A stretch of 40,565 nucleotides of DNA from a bacterium (lineage in GTDB: Bacteria > Patescibacteriota > Gracilibacteria > BD1-5 > UBA6164). Under the pieces are notes generated by a model that worked only from the letters and a program-made list of their open reading frames with translations, made no database searches and was not told the DNA's origin. This document shows positions 12,290 through 21,621 of this stretch, piece by piece. The position numbers were made by a program, and so were the translations under genes. The DNA lies in the NCBI GenBank assembly GCA_024635485.1, contig JAGXIV010000021.1, positions 1 through 40,565 of the forward strand, given 5' to 3'. Within the stretch, counting starts at the first letter, position 1. The number at the start of each line of letters is the position of its first letter.

Positions 12290-12308
12290 TGTGTCTTGTA
12301 AAATTCAT

Positions 12309-12335
12309 AAAAATAATCCAGCAATGCTGGATTAT
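12309..12335 (-). terminator. Intrinsic terminator after the 62-residue protein gene
   Basis: A 10-bp stem ATAATCCAGC / GCTGGATTAT (12313-12322, 12326-12335) with an AAT loop is followed on the minus strand by TTTT. It lies between the small gene and dnaJ. Confidence 0.6.
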
Positions 12336-12362
12336 AAAAAAGTTCTCTCAAAATGCAAGCTC

Positions 12363-12551
12363 TTATATGCTCGCATAATCACTAAATAAAAAAGGTTTTT
12401 CAGTTTCAGAATCTCATTCTCAAATCTGTAAAGCACTTTTTGCCTTATTACGAGTATTTTCTACAGCTTCAATACTTTCACTTGAGCTTAATTGAGGATA
12501 CCCTTCTCTATTTTCTTCTACTCATTCTCTATTTCTATCAATATTTCCCAT
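12363..12551 (-). CDS. Small acidic protein, unknown function
   Basis: 62 residues, hydrophilic and rich in Glu, Asn and Ser (MGNIDRNREG at the start, ending EKPFLFSDYASI). No membrane segment or recognised motif. TGA codons are used in the same way as in neighbouring genes. It is bounded downstream by a hairpin terminator and upstream by the divergent promoter region at about 12552-12643, so it forms its own transcript. Coding status rests on an ATG start, code-25 reading through TGA and the flanking signals. Confidence 0.5.
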
Positions 12552-12579
12552 ATTCAAAAATTTAGAAACTATACTAGAT

Positions 12580-12605
12580 TAATCAATGATATTGATTACT
12601 ATAAT
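12580..12605 (+). promoter_or_regulatory. Palindrome next to a -10 element in the divergent promoter region
   Basis: TAATCAATGATATTGATTA (12580-12598) is an inverted repeat with 8-bp arms. It is followed at once by a consensus TATAAT (12600-12605), 39 bases before the hydrolase start. The dyad lies where a repressor would block the promoter; the -35 match is poor. Confidence 0.45.
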
Positions 12606-12643
12606 GAAGAAGCCCACTTGGGTCAAAGATAATTCTCACTTTT

Positions 12644-13795
12644 ATGCTATACATTTCTATATTATCATTCGTAATCATTCTAATTTTTACAATAATTACG
12701 CTTTGAGTCTATCTTCCTGGAATACCGTATATATCTGATTACTCAAGTATAGGAGCAAGTTTCTTCCCTGCATATTTGCTTATAATAAGCTCTGTTATAT
12801 TTTTATGAACTCTTCTCTTGTATTTGAATGATAAAAATACATTCAACACCTCCCTAACACTGCTTACTGTTTGACTCCTTTTTGCAACTATTTTTCCCAT
12901 TTATAGTGTCATGAGGCTTTCACATAATTTGTGAACTCCTATTTCACTCTTTAAAAATTTGGATGTTGTTCTCAATAGGGCTAAACCAGACCTCAAAAAA
13001 TCAGTTTTATATAGTGATGTTGAAGGAAAAAAACTATATATGGATGTGACGAAAGCTAAAAATATTTCACAAAATATAAAACCACTTATTTTCGTTCATG
13101 GAGGAGGATTTACAAGTTGAGAGAGAAACGAAGAACCAGTATGGACAGAATATTTTACAGAGCGTTGATTTACGGTATTTGATGTATCATATAGACTTGC
13201 AGATTATAACTATCATACCTACAATAAGGCTGCAAGAGATATCACAACGGCAATGGTATTTATTCAGCAAAATAAAGAAAAATATAATCTTAATATGGAG
13301 GAATTAGTGCTCGCAGGAAGTTCTGCTGGGGCTTCACTGGCTCTCCAGGCAAGTTATGGAGAAGAAACTATTTTTCCAGCAAATATAAAAGGAATCCTTC
13401 CAAAAGTCAAAAAAGTGGTTGCTCTTTTCCCAGCGACTGATATGGCAGCACTTTGGTATCAAGATACAAGTTTTATTGGGATAAATTCTCGTGAAGTAGG
13501 AAAACAATATGTTGGAGGAAGTCCTGATGAGTTTCCTGCTGAATATGAAATGATTAATTCAGCAAAACTAGCTCAAGTATGATCACCAGAAACGCTCGTA
13601 ATCCATGGATTATCAGACACACTTATTCCAGCGACAACACTCCACGAGCTAGAAAGTACACTCGATAGATTAGACGTAGCAAACACCTTTGTATATATTC
13701 CTTATGCGGTACATGGATTTACCTACTTTAAAAATACTTTAGCATTTCAAATGAGTCGAGAAATAGTCTCAAATTTTCTAAACATCCAAAAATAA
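12644..13795 (+). CDS. Membrane-anchored alpha/beta hydrolase (esterase/lipase, HSL-like)
   Basis: 383 residues. The N-terminal ~110 residues hold three hydrophobic segments (LSFVIILIFTIITLGVYLPG; AYLLIISSVIFLGTLLLYL; LTLLTVGLLFATIFPIYS). A catalytic domain follows with the oxyanion motif HGGGFTSGE, nucleophile elbow AGSSAGAS (Ser), acid in HGLSDTLIP and His in YAVHGF. All triad members are present. The catalytic part probably faces the cell exterior. Start chosen as the first ATG after the in-frame TAA at 12602. The gene ends 3 bases before the PriA-like gene. Substrate unknown; short acyl esters are typical for the family. Confidence 0.85.
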
Positions 13796-13798
13796 TAT

Positions 13799-14812
13799 AT
13801 GTATACAACTGTTCACCTTGGACAAGATAGCTCAAAAATATCTAGATATATTTCAAATACTTTGCTTTGAGAAATAGAAAATACTATGAAAAAATGAGAA
13901 AAAGTATTACTCTATCTCAATAAAAGATGAGCTTATAATTCTCTCATTTGCCAAGATTGCCAATATTTATTTGAGTGCTCAAATTGTGATACAAGTATGT
14001 CAGTTCATAGTAATCCATCTCATCTTTTGTGTCATTTATGTACCAGCAAAAAAAATATGCCTCTTTCTTGCCCACATTGTTCTGGAACGAAACTACTCTC
14101 AATTGGAGTTGGGACTCAACAAATCGAAGAAGCACTTCATATGTATTTTTCTAAAAATCCTCTCTGATGAAAAAATATAAGTATCTACAGATTTGATTCT
14201 GACTCTATGAGAAATATATCAAGTAAAAAAAATGCACTGAGTGATTTAGAAAGTGCTGATATAATTATTGGGACAAAGATGATAACAACCTGATTTGATT
14301 TCGAAAAAATTGCCTGTATTTGTGTGATACTGGTAGAACAGGAAATGTGATCTGCGAACTATGATGCAACAGAAAGAGCTTATAGTAATTTAAAACAGCT
14401 TATAGGAAGATGAAATAGAAAATCTCAAGAAACAAAGATTATTCTGCAAAGTTATATTCCAAAAAATACTATGGTGAGTCAATTAACACAATATAATTTT
14501 AAAGATTTTTTCATGGAAACACTCAAAGAAAGAAAGATGTTTTCATACCCTCCATTTTGAGAAATAGTGAAGCTAGAATATAGAAATCCTGATTCAAAAA
14601 AAGCACTTCAATATATAGAAAAACTTGCTCTAAAACTGCAAGAATATGATACAAACAAAAATTTTATTATTATTGCTTGAAGCTCTACGTTTAAAAAAAA
14701 TAATTCATACCATGTCGCATGTCTTATAAAATGAAACAATGTACGTTTGCTGCTCTGACAAATAAAATCTCAGATTCTCCATGAAGCAAAACTCTCAGTT
14801 ATATTTACGTAA
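13799..14812 (+). CDS. PriA-like primosomal protein lacking the N-terminal half
   Basis: 337 residues that align by motif with only the C-terminal half of replication-restart helicase PriA (normally about 700-800). Visible are the start of helicase lobe 2 (KVLLYLNKRGAYNSLICQDC) and the paired zinc-binding Cys (CQDCQYLFECSNCDTS, LLCHLC, CPHCSG). GVGTQQIEEAL, DIIIGTKMITTGFDF (motif V) and QLIGRGNRKS (motif VI) follow, then the C-terminal domain. Walker A, DEAH and the 3'-DNA-binding domain are absent. Nothing upstream encodes them: the hydrolase gene ends 3 bases before. The zinc and motif V/VI residues are intact, so it looks maintained rather than decayed. Followed by dnaN. Confidence 0.8.
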
Positions 14813-14900
14813 AAGTTTTTAACACAAAAAAATTCAGGAGCTTGATTTTATTGCTCTTTTAGACACAATATAAATATAAATAGCCTTAAACCACCATTTT

Positions 14901-16031
14901 ATGAAATTTGAAATCTCAACAAAAGCCCTTCAAAAAGCACTCTCTGTAGTCTCCCACGCAACAGCTTGAATTACTACTACTCCAATCTTAGAAAATATTC
15001 TTATAAAGGTACAATATAAAAGTATTATTCTTACAGCAAATAATTTAGAAATGGCAATTGAGTATATGCTCGATGATGCTTCTATTAGTTCGGAATGAAC
15101 ATATTCAGTTCCTTCAAAACTCTTTTCAAGTTATATTGCACTTCTCAGTGATGATACGGTCAGTATTGAATTAGTAAGTGGTTGATCCCTTGAAATAAAA
15201 ACATCAAGTGGAAAAACAAAGATAAAAGGAATCGCTGCAGAAGAATTTCCAGTTATTCCAAATATAAAAGAAGAGCTTTCTCTTTCTCTCAAAGGAAGTG
15301 TTGTAAAAGGATCAATTGAAAAAACTCTTTTTTCTAGTGCTGAATGAAATATCAGACCTACACTCGCTGGACTCTTTGTTCAAATTTCTTGAAGTGATGC
15401 AATATTTGCTTCAACAGATAGTTTTAGGCTCTCAGAATATAAAACCATACTTGAAACTCAAAAATGAGATGTGAAATTTGCTCAAATTATTCCAAGTAAA
15501 ACTTGTTATGAAATAAAAAGTATTCTTGGGGATGATGAAGATGTTACAATAGTAAGTGGAGAAAATCAAATTGCTTTTTTCTTCGGAAATGTAAAGCTCT
15601 ATTCACGACTCTTAAATGGAAAATTTCCAGATTATAAGAACTTCTTCCCAAATTCATATACTACTAAATGAGTGATTAACAGATATGATCTCATGCAAGC
15701 GCTCAAGAAAATTAACCTTATTTCACGAGAAAATAACTACTCTATAAAAATGAGTTTTTCAGCTGAAAATGGGATATTACTTGAAACATCTGAAACTCAA
15801 ATCTGAGAAGGTGAAGTACAACTCGTTTGAAGTGTAGAAGGCGAAGATTCAATTATCTGAATTAACTCTACTTATTTTCTTGAGGCGTTATGAGTGATTG
15901 ATACAACACACGTATCTCTCCAATTTGAAAATCCCCTCGCTCCAATTCTCCTACTTCCCGTTCCTGACGAGTGAGCAAAAAAAGCACTTCCAGGACAATT
16001 CAAACATATCATTATGCCACTTAAGATATAA
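14901..16031 (+). CDS. dnaN: DNA polymerase III beta subunit (sliding clamp)
   Basis: Ring-shaped processivity clamp of the replicase. 376 residues, normal length. Typical features in order: N-terminal MKFEISTKALQKALSVVSHA; SVPSKLFSSYIALL; domain-2 start GSIEKTLFSSAEGNIRPTLAG and FASTDSFRLSEYK; KLYSRLLNGKFPDYKNFFP; and the C-terminal end ALPGQFKHIIMPLKI. Many Gly are TGA-encoded. No SD upstream; AT-rich -10-like TATAAA sequences lie at 14869-14880. A terminator follows the stop and overlaps the end of the convergent engB gene. Confidence 0.95.
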
Positions 16032-16038
16032 AAAAATA

Positions 16039-16066
16039 AAACTCCATAATGGAGTTTATTTTTTTT
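16039..16066. terminator. Shared terminator between convergent dnaN and engB
   Basis: Stem AAACTCCA / TGGAGTTT (16039-16046, 16050-16057) with loop TAA is followed on the plus strand by a T run (16059-16066). The engB stop codon lies inside the right arm, and an A run on the left side provides U's for the other direction, so it can serve both genes. Confidence 0.75.
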
Positions 16067-16658
16067 GTTCTTTTTGAGTAAGGGCTTCTCAGAGTATTTT
16101 CCTGAGTTCATCGATTCAGTCTTTGCTGACCGAGGAAATAGTAAGTACTCTGGCTCAGAAGAAGACTGACTGTGTATGAGCTTTTGTTTTAGAAACTTCT
16201 CATCTTCATAGCTTATCAACCTTACTCATTACAACAGTAACAGGAAGATGTATGTCTTCAGTTATATACTTATACATATCTATATCTGTTTGTTGTGGTC
16301 CAATTTTACCATCACATACGAGAACTACTTGTTTAATCGTATGTTTTTTTTCTTCGAGATACCAAGAAATAAGAGCATCAAGGTCTTGGCGCATAGTTTG
16401 TCCCATCTTGGCAAAACCATATCCGGGTAAATCTGTAAAATGGTATTTCCCATTCACAAAAAAAATATTTGCTGTTCTGGTTTTTCCTGGCTTACTTGAT
16501 GTTTTAACTAAGTCTTTTTTTTGCATAAGAGCGTTCATGAGACTTGATTTTCAAACATTAGATCGACCAACAAACACAACTTCATTTCGAGATTCAAAAA
16601 ATATTTTTTCATCCTGAATGGAAACTGATTTTACAAATTCTGCTGAGATAATTTTCAT
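16056..16658 (-). CDS. engB: Ribosome-biogenesis GTPase EngB/YsxC/YihA
   Basis: 200 residues. GTPase acting in large-ribosomal-subunit assembly. Motifs: G1 GRSNVGKSS, G2 region KPGKTRTANIF, G3 DLPGYG (typical of this family), G4 SKVDK and G5 SSVSKDG. The Gly before the P-loop Lys is encoded by TGA, independently confirming code 25. The preceding VVMSKVDKLG continues through two more TGA codons to the C-terminus LTQKEQKK. Convergent with dnaN; its last codons sit in the shared terminator. Confidence 0.95.
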
Positions 16659-16816
16659 ATATAAGTTTGAGTACTAATTTTTTCGAGCTTATCCTACAAA
16701 AAAAATGTAATTTTACAATTCTATTTTATACAAGTCTCAGCCAAAAAAGACAGCATATTTTTCGCATTTCGTTCCTAAATATGGTAAAATAAAAGTATAT
16801 ATTTTTAAAGTTCTCT

Positions 16817-18064
16817 ATGGAAACCAATAAAAAGATCATCTGAAACGCAGTTTCTGCCTATTTTATGTTTTTTATCTGCCTCTCATTTCTCTGGAGTAAG
16901 AATACTAATATTAATGATCCTTTTGTTAAAACCCACGTCAAAACAGCCTTTACTATTCAACTTTGACTTATTTTGAGTCTTATAATTATGAGCTTCGTGC
17001 CTGAAATAGGATTTTCATTCATCGGATATTCTCCAAATACAATAATTACAATAATACTCTGTTTCTTTTTCTTTGGAGCACTTGGGTATGGAGCCTACAA
17101 AGCGCAACATGGGGAAACTGTTACAACCAAAGAAGTATTCCAAACTACCTGAATAAAGAGAAATATTTTAATACAAAATAATCAGCTAGAAACAGACGAA
17201 GAAACGAAATGAGTTCTCATTTTTGCCCATATACCTTTTATTGGATATATGCTATATGGTCGACACCAAGAATTGGATAAAATCAAAGATATTGTTTTCT
17301 TGAATCTAATAGTTACTTGTATTGCTGTGGTATTAACGCTTATTGGCTTTACTTCTCTTGCGAGCATCATTATGCTCACCTATATTATTTGGTCAGTGTA
17401 TCAGTCTATTCGCCTTATAAGTCAAAACGAACTTACAACCATTGATACTGCATTTATTCCGACACCTGAAAAAAAATATATCATACACAAAGCTCTTTGG
17501 GTTTATACTTTTAAAATGCTATCACAAAAGAAATTTGAGTCACTTCAAGCTATTATCTCTCGGAAATATGCTGCATACATTGAAAGAGAACGAATCGAAA
17601 CATTGAGACTTTCAGAAAAAAAACAAAGTGCTGTTCCAAGTTTTCTTTTTTATATTCCTATCATTAATATTCTTGGTCTCTTTTTTCTACAAACGCAAGA
17701 AAGTACACATATTAAAAATGGAATAGTTATCACGCTCTTCACTCTTCTCATTATAGTGTTGTTTGGCTTCAGTAGTTCTCTACTCCTCCTCATACTATTT
17801 CCAGTATTTTATGGTATTGGATATCATACAAGACTCTGATACCATATGCCCTATATATATAATGTATATGGAATTTTTGCTTGAACCTTTACCAATATAA
17901 AAAATATATTTCATAAAACAAAAGTGTTACAAAATACTGTAAAAAGCAATACTATTACAATACAAAATACTGTAACAAATAATGTAACAAAAATCAAATG
18001 AAATGAGATAGTAGATGCAACACAAGAAAATATTGAAACTCAAGATAAGCCGTCTATACAGTAA
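16817..18064 (+). CDS. Polytopic membrane protein, unknown function
   Basis: 415 residues with about eight hydrophobic segments: two near the N-terminus (AVSAYFMFFICLSFLW, TIQLGLILSLIIMSFVPEIG), TIITIILCFFFFGALGYGAY, two in the middle (LNLIVTCIAVVLTLIGFTSL, SIIMLTYIIWSVY) and a C-terminal cluster (FLFYIPIINILGLFFLQ, ITLFTLLIIVLFGF, LLLLILFPVFYGIGYH). The N-terminal part (FVKTHVKTAF between helices) is reminiscent of DUF4870/Tic20-like proteins, a weak match. The hydrophilic tail is Asn/Thr-rich. It stands alone on the plus strand and ends at a bidirectional terminator. Confidence 0.7.
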
Positions 18065-18082
18065 TAATTATAGAAGGTATAA

Positions 18083-18113
18083 AAAAAAAGAGAACTAACT
18101 ATTCTCTTTTTTT
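18083..18113. terminator. Bidirectional terminator between the polytopic protein gene and rsmE
   Basis: Stem AAAAAGAGAA / TTCTCTTTTT (18085-18094, 18102-18111), extended by A/T runs on both sides, with a 7-base loop that contains the rsmE stop codon. U tracts are available in both directions. Confidence 0.75.
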
Positions 18114-18832
18114 GATTGTAATAGAAAGAATCATACAACACTCGATACCGTTTCACATCTCAGAATTCTATTTCAAAAGTTAACAAGAATATAATTATTT
18201 TTTATAAAGGTTGTTGCTTCTGACTCTGAAAATCCTCATTCAGGACCTACGAATATATTTATTTGATGATGGGGAGGAATATTAATTTCTCAAAGAGCTA
18301 ATGAATCTTTTCAATCAGTATGACAGATAAGATTACAGTAATCCTCTTCTCAAAAAGAATGGAGATACTGAGATGTTAATGTTTCTCTATAACATATTTT
18401 TGGAATGAAATTCCCTCCACACTGTTCAAGAGCTTCAATAGCTATCTTCTCTATTCTCTGCTTCTTATTATCAGTCAAACCGAGCTTTTGGCTATTATCT
18501 GTATCAAAAAATATAATACTCTGGTATCAGATTTCAACAGATTTTTGGATAATATATTCCATCTTTGTGAGCTTGTTGGGAAAGGCTTGAAAAAGGTTAA
18601 TATTTCCTCATTCTGCATTTTTAGTGATGGTTTCTAATCTTTCACAAGTAACTGAGTTTTTATCTATATAAGAAATCTTATATTTATGATCAAGTCAATG
18701 AACTCCATCAAAAAATATCACCGACTGTCACACTCGAGCGCGCATAACTCGAGTAAGTTGATGATATATTTCTTTTTCAATAAGTATAATTTGTTCAGAG
18801 AACGACGTTTCTGGAAGGTATATTCGTTGCAT
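18095..18832 (-). CDS. rsmE: 16S rRNA (uracil1498-N3)-methyltransferase RsmE
   Basis: 245 residues, normal length. SPOUT-class enzyme methylating U1498 of 16S rRNA with SAM. N-terminal PUA-like part MQRIYLPETSFSEQIILIEK; the trefoil-knot SAM site appears as INIFVGPEGGFSESEA and VNFGNRILRCETVSS, both family-diagnostic. QAFPNKLTKMEYIIQKSVEI is also typical. It starts 9 bases downstream of the small basic protein gene, the last member of the minus-strand operon running from 23700. Confidence 0.92.
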
Positions 18833-18841
18833 TATATGAAG

Positions 18842-19174
18842 TTATCTAGGCATACCGTAAAAATCTAGTCCTTTTGAATCAACCATTGATTTTGTGAGAA
18901 AGTTCTTCTTCTTTCCTTTTACAAAAAAACCACGTTCGTCAATAATTCCCTGCTCAATGAGGGTTGTGGGATTTTTATTGGCAAGCTTTTTCTTTGGAAA
19001 GTTTTTCTTGTTTTCAAAGTAATGTGTTCGTTCTTTATATGACGTATTCTTTCGAGTTTGAGGATTTTCACTTCAGATATATACTTGAAATGACTTCTTC
19101 TTCCCCTTAGAAAGCTTACGTGCTGCTGCTTGTTTTTTTACTATATTAGATTTGAGTCCGTGACTATTAGCCAT
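18842..19174 (-). CDS. Small very basic protein, unknown function
   Basis: 110 residues, strongly Lys/Arg-rich and without hydrophobic segments: MANSHGLKSNIVKKQAAARK at the start, internal runs such as KKNFPKKKLANKN and GKKKNF, ending GLDFYGMPR. Composition suggests a nucleic-acid- or ribosome-associated protein; co-transcription with rsmE (9-base gap) fits that, but no family is recognised. One in-frame TGA (Gly). It may have its own promoter in the 72-base gap upstream. Confidence 0.6.
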
Positions 19175-19246
19175 AAGAAATTCTCATTTATTTTTAAAAT
19201 ATGTGAGGATTGTAACCAAAAAAATTGTTTTATCAATCTGTTTTTT

Positions 19247-19960
19247 TTATGATTTATTTTCTCCTCAAAAGATTCGTTTTTTTCTTCTCCACTGAGCATA
19301 TCTTCAAATGATTGGAAATATATATCTAGAAATCCATCATGGAAGCCAACTTGCATCAAAATAATGTATAGAATAGGTATTACTTGTTATACGCATATCT
19401 GTCTTATTTTCAAAATAAGCGTAGGGATAAAAATATTCTTTTGGAAATACAGTAAAGCCGTCACCTACAATTGGATGATCAAAATACCCCATTAGCCCAT
19501 GTCTTTTAAAAATCTTATTCATGAGATTTGGAAGAATAATTCGATGCTTCTTCTGATTATAATATTCTAGAAACTCTTTTAGAAGTGGATTATTTTTTTG
19601 TGATCCCATAACAGAACAACCAATAGAAAATATATCCTGAAATCAGGTAAAAAATTGTGTATTCAAAAGTGGATCAAAATTTTTAATAATCTCAACATCC
19701 GTATCTAAATATATTCCTCACTCATAGTATAAAACATACATCCTCACATAATCAGACACAAATGCCCATTTCTTTTTTTTATAAAATTTTAAGGCATATG
19801 AATGTGACTCTAGATCAAAACTATCTTCATTATGTTCTATGATTTTATAATCAGGACAATATTTTTTCCATGAAGCAATACAATCTAGTATCTTTTGATT
19901 TTTAGGGGCTCATCCAAACCAACAGTAATGGATGACTTTTGGAATATTATTTTTCGACAT
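19247..19960 (-). CDS. Glycosyltransferase, GT32/capsular-type with DXD motif
   Basis: 237 residues. IPKVIHYCWFGGAPKNQKI at the N-terminus, WAFVSDYVRMYVLYYEGGIY and LDTDVEIIKNFDPLL (DXD sugar-nucleotide/metal site) are hallmarks of the Gly_transf_sug / OCH1-like GT32 family, and SIHYFDASW near the end matches its C-terminal motif. Probably transfers a hexose onto a surface glycan or lipid-linked sugar on the cytoplasmic face. The start overlaps the DedA-like gene by 14 bases. Acts beside a second glycosyltransferase and a lipid phosphatase fusion. Confidence 0.88.
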
Positions 19961-20525
19961 GTTTGTATTGTAAATAAGTAGAGACAAGGAAACGAATGAG
20001 GAAATAGAAAACTATAAAAATAAATAGAATTCCAGCAATAACATAACTTGGATTTTGAAAGTTTTTGAGCGTATTTCCAAAATACATTCACAGTGAGGTA
20101 ATAATCAATGAACTCATAGTTACCAGTCAGGCATCTAAGATCAGAAATCGAGAACTTTTTTTCAAATAACTTCAAAGATAGAGGAGTCCAATACTTGTAA
20201 GGGGTGGAGTATACTTAATTAAAATCAGAGTATCAATCAAACTATGCTTATCTACATAGGAATTAAGTCGAAGTATGCGAGTATTATTTTTTTCTTTCGA
20301 TTGAAAACCTCGAAAAAATCTTCAAAAATAAAAATGTAATACATCTCAAAGAAAATCTCAAAGAAAAGAAAAAAGAAATACAGCAATAAAACCAAGTCCA
20401 AGACTCGGAGCTATGACGCTCAGAGCAAGTACAGTAATTGGGCCTTCTAAAATTACGACAATAATAAGTAAAAAAAAGAAAACAAATTGATACTGTGAAT
20501 AAAATTGTAGAGCAAAATCTAGCAT
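19947..20525 (-). CDS. DedA/VTT-family-like membrane protein
   Basis: 192 residues, four to five hydrophobic segments. The N-terminal FFLLIIVVILEGPITVLALS, VIAPSLGLGFIAVFLFSFLG and DFLGDVLHFYFGRF resemble the Glu-containing first re-entrant loop of DedA (SNARE-associated / VTT) proteins, which act in lipid scrambling. The C-terminal half (VIAGILFIFIVFYFLIRFLV) is less typical, so the assignment is moderate. Its ATG directly follows the stop of the GT28-like gene and its end overlaps the GT32 gene, so it belongs to one operon. Confidence 0.65.
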
Positions 20526-21620
20526 CTAAAAATATGAAGAAATAACAGTACTTATTTTTTTAAGCGCCTCTTGAGTCTTATGTTTATAATGGAGTATATC
20601 TATATAGTTTAATCGTTCTACTAAATCTCCAAGTGAATCAGTCTCTACTCAAAAGACAAAATTATTTTTTTCAGAAAGTGACAGGGCAAGATACTGTTGT
20701 TCTGTTTGACCTGGAGTTGGGAAAAAAATAGCTTTTTTTTCAAGTTCTACACAATCCATTATAGTTGTATATCCAGCTCTTGAAACGATAGTATTTGCTC
20801 GAGCAAAGAAGTCTTTTCTTTGTTCTCAACACACAGAATTGTATACTTTTATATTTCATTCCAACACTTTTACTTCCGAAGATGAAGAATCTCATAAAAT
20901 AAATACTTTTTTTCCTGGAAGCGATGCAGCTTCTTGTAAGAGTTTTTGTATAAATGATTCTTTATTTTCAAGCAAGTAACCGCTTATTGTAAATAGGAAA
21001 TCAATGGTTTCTGCTTCAGGCTCTTTCTGAACTTGATACAAAGATGAAAGTATTCAAATATAATGATGATCTAGTTTCGATACCCAATTTGGATGAGAAA
21101 GATTTCAAGCTAGTGATTTTTTGAGAGATTTATAATCTGGAATAAAAACACAATCAAAATTTTTGAAATATAAAAAATCACCTAAATCTAATGGCTTTGA
21201 AAATATCTGCATTCATTTGGGCATTACAAATGAAAGCTGATGGGTTAATAAAAAACAAGGGATTTTTCTACTATAAGCTCAATATTTCCCATCTGAAAAT
21301 ATAAAACTATATTTTTTCTCTATTTTTTTTACAAAATTTCTTTCTTTTCGAATCAACACATTAATAAATAAAATATCCATCATAATAAAATAATAGTATT
21401 TCCCTCCTTCTCAACGTTCAAGTTTTGGATAGTCTTCGTATTCTATATATCACACACTAAAATCAGCTAATTCTTGTTTCAAAAATTGTAATGCATTTCA
21501 TGAACACATAATATCTACCTCACATCATTCTCAAAGATAATGTTTGATGATAACAAGCGTACGGGTTGCGTGTCAGAGTCATAATGAACTAATTGCAAAG
21601 AGGATTTTATTTTTTTTCAT
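20526..21620 (-). CDS. Glycosyltransferase, MurG/GT28-like
   Basis: 364 residues. GT-B-fold features: KILFAISSLGLGHATRTLVI (Gly-rich N-terminal loop, two Gly by TGA), VFIPDYKSL, and near the C-terminus ANTIVSRAGYTTIMDCVELE followed by KAIFFPTPGQTEQQYLAL, the donor-nucleotide site of MurG-type and related UDP-sugar transferases. This looks like the uncharacterised GT28-like family rather than MurG itself. Separated by one base from the VTT-PAP2 gene upstream and directly abutting the DedA-like gene downstream. Confidence 0.82.
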
Positions 21621-21621
21621 T

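Noticed and set aside
12604-12643. Hydrolase start at the ATG at 12604.
   Set aside because: It is in a different frame that stops shortly after; the hydrolase frame has TAA at 12602 and its first ATG at 12644.
13098-13307. 69-codon plus-strand ORF within the hydrolase.
   Set aside because: Out of frame with the hydrolase motifs HGGGF and GSSAG that cover the same bases.
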